This document shows positions 6,248 through 8,660 of a stretch of 8,660 nt of DNA, in pieces; position 1 is the first letter of the stretch; each line of letters opens with the position of its first letter. Under the pieces are notes generated by a model. That model did no database searches. It worked only from the letters and a program-made list of their open reading frames with translations, and was not told the DNA's origin. The DNA is from Neisseriaceae bacterium (GTDB taxonomy: Bacteria > Pseudomonadota > Gammaproteobacteria > Burkholderiales > Neisseriaceae). A program made the position numbers and the translations under genes. The DNA lies in contig JAFSQZ010000049.1 in assembly GCA_017446355.1 (NCBI GenBank), positions 1-8,660 on the forward strand. The letters run 5' to 3'.

Positions 6248-8110
6248 ATGACCGATATTCTTCTCTATATATTTATCTACCTGATTTTTGCGATAGGTGC
6301 CGTTTTGCTCTCGCAAAAATTTGGTTTAGGCTCGGTTTTGGGATACTTGATGGCAGGCGTTATGATTGGTCCTGTATTAGGGCTTGTTGGTGAAGAAACC
6401 CAGTTTATTCAACACATCGCTGAATTTGGCGTAGTGATGATGTTGTTTTTAGTGGGTTTAGAACTTGAACCAAAAAAACTGTGGAAATTACGCCGAAAAT
6501 TATTGGGTTTAGGTGGTTTACAAGTTGGATTAACCTTATTCATCATTGCCATCATTGTGCATACTTTTGGCTACGGTTGGCGTGTATCCATCACCATCGG
6601 CTGTATTCTCGCACTGTCTTCCACCGCCATTGTTTTACAAACCTTTAATGAAAAAAACTTAATCTCCTCGCAAGGTGGGCAGGCTGGTTTCGCGGTATTA
6701 CTGTTTCAAGACGTTGCCGCCATACCGATGCTAGCGTTACTCCCTTCTCTTTCCACTTATTCACACAAACAAGAAAGTGAATATTTGTTGATTGAACAAT
6801 CAGGTTGGGTCGTTGCATTGGTCAGTGTCATTGTCATCGCCATTGTTATTTTAGGTGTTCGTCATTTAGTCCCCATTATTTTTCGTTTCATCATCAAAAG
6901 TCGCATACGTGAAATGTTCACAGCATTTATGTTGGCATTAGTCGTAGGTGTTGCCACCATAATGTCTGCCATTGGTTTATCCGCTGCATTAGGTGCATTT
7001 GTGGCTGGTGTTGGGTTAGCCAATAGCCCATACCGTCATGAAATGGAAAGTCATATTGAACCCTTTAAAGGCATTTTATTAGGATTATTTTTCATCACCG
7101 TTGGCGCAAACATCAACTTTTCCGTTCTGCGTCAAGAATTCTTCTTAATTGTCAGCATCACTTTAGGCGTATTACTGGTTAAAGCACTCATTTTATTTGC
7201 GTTGGGTAAATTATTTCGTCTAAAACCTCTGGCAAATAAATTGTTTGCACTCGCTTTATCACAAGCAGGTGAATTCGGTTTCGTATTATTGTCCATTGCA
7301 CAACAAAACCGCATTTTGCCAGTTACATTACATAACCGAATTACGCTGATTGTTACACTATCTATGTTACTCACCCCTTTGCTTTTCTTATTCTATGAAA
7401 AAGTGTTATCACAACAATCTATAAAGAAAGAAAACCAAAAACCTTCAGACAACGATATTCCAGAAGAAAATTCTGTGGTTTTATTAGGACACGGTCGTTT
7501 TGGACAACAAATCAACAGTTTACTTACCGCTTGTGGTTTTCATATTACCGTAATTGACGACCATGCGGACAGAGTAGAAGGTTTGGCGCGCTATGGTATA
7601 AAAACCTACTACGGCGATGCAACACGTCCAGAATTACTCAACAGCATCGGTTTAGCACAAGCAAAATTATTGGTGGTTGCCGTAGGCAATAATCAATCGG
7701 TAGAAATTGTGGACTATGTACGCCGTCATTACCCTCATTTAACCATTTTGGCACGAGCATATGACCGTTTTCACGCCTTTGATTTACACCATGCAGGTGC
7801 AGATTTTATTATTCGCGAAACTGTGGATTCTGCCATTCGCAGTGGCAGAATTGCTTTGGAACAATTAGGTTTTCAGTCCGACAAAGCACGTGAAATCATT
7901 AAATTTTATGCTATGCGCGATCGCGACCTATCCGATAAAATCGCACAAACCCATAACACCAATATTCCCCATTTTGCCAACGAGCAAATGATTAACGCCA
8001 TTAAAGATGCCGACATAGAAACCAAACGACTTATTGATGCGTTGATTCGTGGCGAACCTGTTGAATGGGAAGAACAAAGCTGGACTTGGCTTAAAAAAGG
8101 CATTTCCTAA
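6248..8110 (+). CDS. Kef-type monovalent cation:proton antiporter (CPA2) with RCK domain
   Basis: This is an inner-membrane antiporter of the KefB/KefC type, predicted to move K+ (or Na+) against H+. Residues 1-385 are a hydrophobic transporter domain with roughly a dozen membrane helices. They include FLVGLELEPKKLW (67-79), LFQDVAAIP with Asp155, and HEMESHIEPFKGILLGLFFI (264-283), close to the Kef family motif. A polar linker (about 387-408) leads to a cytosolic RCK/TrkA-N nucleotide-binding domain starting SVVLLGHGRFG (409-419) with its dinucleotide-binding loop and DDHADRVE (437-444). The length of 620 residues matches KefB/KefC. AAGGA (6238-6242) lies 5 bases before the ATG. No kefF/kefG-like accessory gene is visible nearby. 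Glutathione gating cannot be judged from sequence alone, so I leave the symbol blank. Confidence 0.93.
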   Translation: MTDILLYIFIYLIFAIGAVLLSQKFGLGSVLGYLMAGVMIGPVLGLVGEETQFIQHIAEFGVVMMLFLVGLELEPKKLWKLRRKLLGLGGLQVGLTLFIIAIIVHTFGYGWRVSITIGCILALSSTAIVLQTFNEKNLISSQGGQAGFAVLLFQDVAAIPMLALLPSLSTYSHKQESEYLLIEQSGWVVALVSVIVIAIVILGVRHLVPIIFRFIIKSRIREMFTAFMLALVVGVATIMSAIGLSAALGAFVAGVGLANSPYRHEMESHIEPFKGILLGLFFITVGANINFSVLRQEFFLIVSITLGVLLVKALILFALGKLFRLKPLANKLFALALSQAGEFGFVLLSIAQQNRILPVTLHNRITLIVTLSMLLTPLLFLFYEKVLSQQSIKKENQKPSDNDIPEENSVVLLGHGRFGQQINSLLTACGFHITVIDDHADRVEGLARYGIKTYYGDATRPELLNSIGLAQAKLLVVAVGNNQSVEIVDYVRRHYPHLTILARAYDRFHAFDLHHAGADFIIRETVDSAIRSGRIALEQLGFQSDKAREIIKFYAMRDRDLSDKIAQTHNTNIPHFANEQMINAIKDADIETKRLIDALIRGEPVEWEEQSWTWLKKGIS

Positions 8111-8116
8111 AAAATC

Positions 8117-8144
8117 AAGCGTTCAGGCTGCCTGAAAGCTTTTT
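8117..8144 (+). terminator. Single-DUS intrinsic terminator after the Kef gene
   Basis: AAGCGTTCAGG (8117-8127) and CCTGAAAGCTT (8131-8141) pair over 11 positions with one G-A mismatch and a CTG loop; T-run 8140-8144. The DUS 15-mer (8122-8136) forms the upper stem by itself, and the flanking AAGC/GCTT completes it. It lies 6 bases after the stop codon. Confidence 0.8.
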
Positions 8145-8170
8145 CTTAACCTTTTGTATACAAACACATT

Positions 8171-8660
8171 ATGATGACGCACACACATTTATTACCCGAC
8201 ACTCGCCCCTACCCTGCTACACCTGTCAAAAACGATTTACTACTTTATGCCCATCAAATCGTTGCCAACACTGGCGCAACACAAAAACTGGCTCGCGAAA
8301 ATCTACACAGCCAAATCGCCAATATGTTCCAACTAAATCACACGCTTTCTTTATCGGTTGCTTTAAATATGGTGTCCAGTAGCGAAGAATACGCAGCCAT
8401 TATGGACGAAATGGCAAAAGTGATTGATGCCAAAAACGATGTGGAACAACAATGGTTAGCATTACCCGTTGTCGTAGTAGTTGGCAGCAATCAACCCTGT
8501 CAACTGAATAACGAAACACCTATCGCTGCCTTAAATAAAGTTTTTGCGCAATACGAACATCTAAACGTCTTATCATCAACCACATGGGCAAAATATTTAC
8601 TCACCAGCGAAGACTTTACCCATATTAAAGCCGAACAATGGTTCAACGCCAAAAAAGACA
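8171..8660 (+). CDS. Unrecognised protein, N-terminal 163 residues, runs off the right edge
   Basis: An open frame runs from ATG at 8171 (a second ATG is at 8174) to the window end with no stop. The protein starts MMTHTHLLPDTRPYP. I see no signal peptide, and the only strongly hydrophobic run is LPVVVVVG near residues 97-104, too short for a membrane helix and typical of a buried beta strand. Around it are helix-rich segments, for example NDLLLYAHQIVANTGA and EYAAIMDEMAKVIDAKND. Codon use looks like that of its neighbours, which supports a real gene. There is no clear Shine-Dalgarno before the ATG, so the start could be leaderless or misplaced. The terminator upstream separates it from the Kef gene. 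I do not recognise the family and assign no function. Confidence 0.75.
   Translation, partial: MMTHTHLLPDTRPYPATPVKNDLLLYAHQIVANTGATQKLARENLHSQIANMFQLNHTLSLSVALNMVSSSEEYAAIMDEMAKVIDAKNDVEQQWLALPVVVVVGSNQPCQLNNETPIAALNKVFAQYEHLNVLSSTTWAKYLLTSEDFTHIKAEQWFNAKKD

Noticed and set aside
6205..6393. A 62-codon plus-strand frame overlapping the start of the Kef gene
   Set aside because: It has no ribosome-binding site and its second half is the out-of-frame reading of the antiporter start; AAGGA at 6238-6242 serves the ATG at 6248.
1..8660. CRISPR array, tRNA, rRNA or insertion sequence
   Set aside because: The recurring words are DUS and small palindromes at irregular spacing. I saw no regular repeat-spacer pattern, no tRNA cloverleaf, no transposase and no terminal repeats with target duplication.

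Overview
The window looks like chromosome of a Neisseriaceae bacterium outside the genus Neisseria, in the Simonsiella/Alysiella/Kingella group. The evidence is the DNA uptake sequence (DUS). The window carries nine loci with a full 12-mer, either AGGCTGCCTGAA (the Simonsiella-type dialect as I recall it) or AGGCAGCCTGAA (the Kingella-type dialect). At six of these the full 15-mer TTCAGGCWGCCTGAA is present, which reads as one dialect on each strand. None has the Neisseria GCCGTCTGAA core. The proteins (LeuA, PpiD, PanC, Kef-type antiporter) read like neisserial orthologues, and the DNA is moderately AT-rich.

Layout. Positions 1-886 (minus strand) hold a SAM-dependent DNA methyltransferase-like gene. 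It runs off the left edge and is broken by a one-base frameshift in a 7-base homopolymer. Its C-terminal linker is encoded by DUS copies and small palindromic repeats. Positions 887-1209 are intergenic, with DUS-derived inverted repeats and a possible plus-strand small-RNA unit. Positions 1210-3003 (minus) encode 2-isopropylmalate synthase (leuA), with an in-frame, helix-turn-helix-like N-terminal extension of 80 residues. Positions 3004-3429 form the divergent leuA/ppiD control region, with a good sigma70-like leuA promoter and a palindrome inside its spacer. Then, all on the plus strand: ppiD (3430-5256), a DUS-pair terminator, panC (5320-6162), a Kef-type cation:proton antiporter (6248-8110), a single-DUS terminator, and the start of an unrecognised protein (8171 to the right edge).

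The genes do not form one pathway. leuA (leucine synthesis) and panC (pantothenate synthesis) are both biosynthetic. ppiD is an inner-membrane-anchored periplasmic folding factor, and the Kef protein handles cation/proton exchange. Terminators after ppiD and after the Kef gene suggest mostly separate units; panC and the Kef gene (85 bp apart) may be co-transcribed.

The points most worth a second look are the HTH-LeuA fusion with a possible operator in its own promoter, the methyltransferase whose linker is made of repeat DNA and which is broken at a homopolymer, and the quasi-palindromic DUS, which lets one copy serve as a terminator hairpin.
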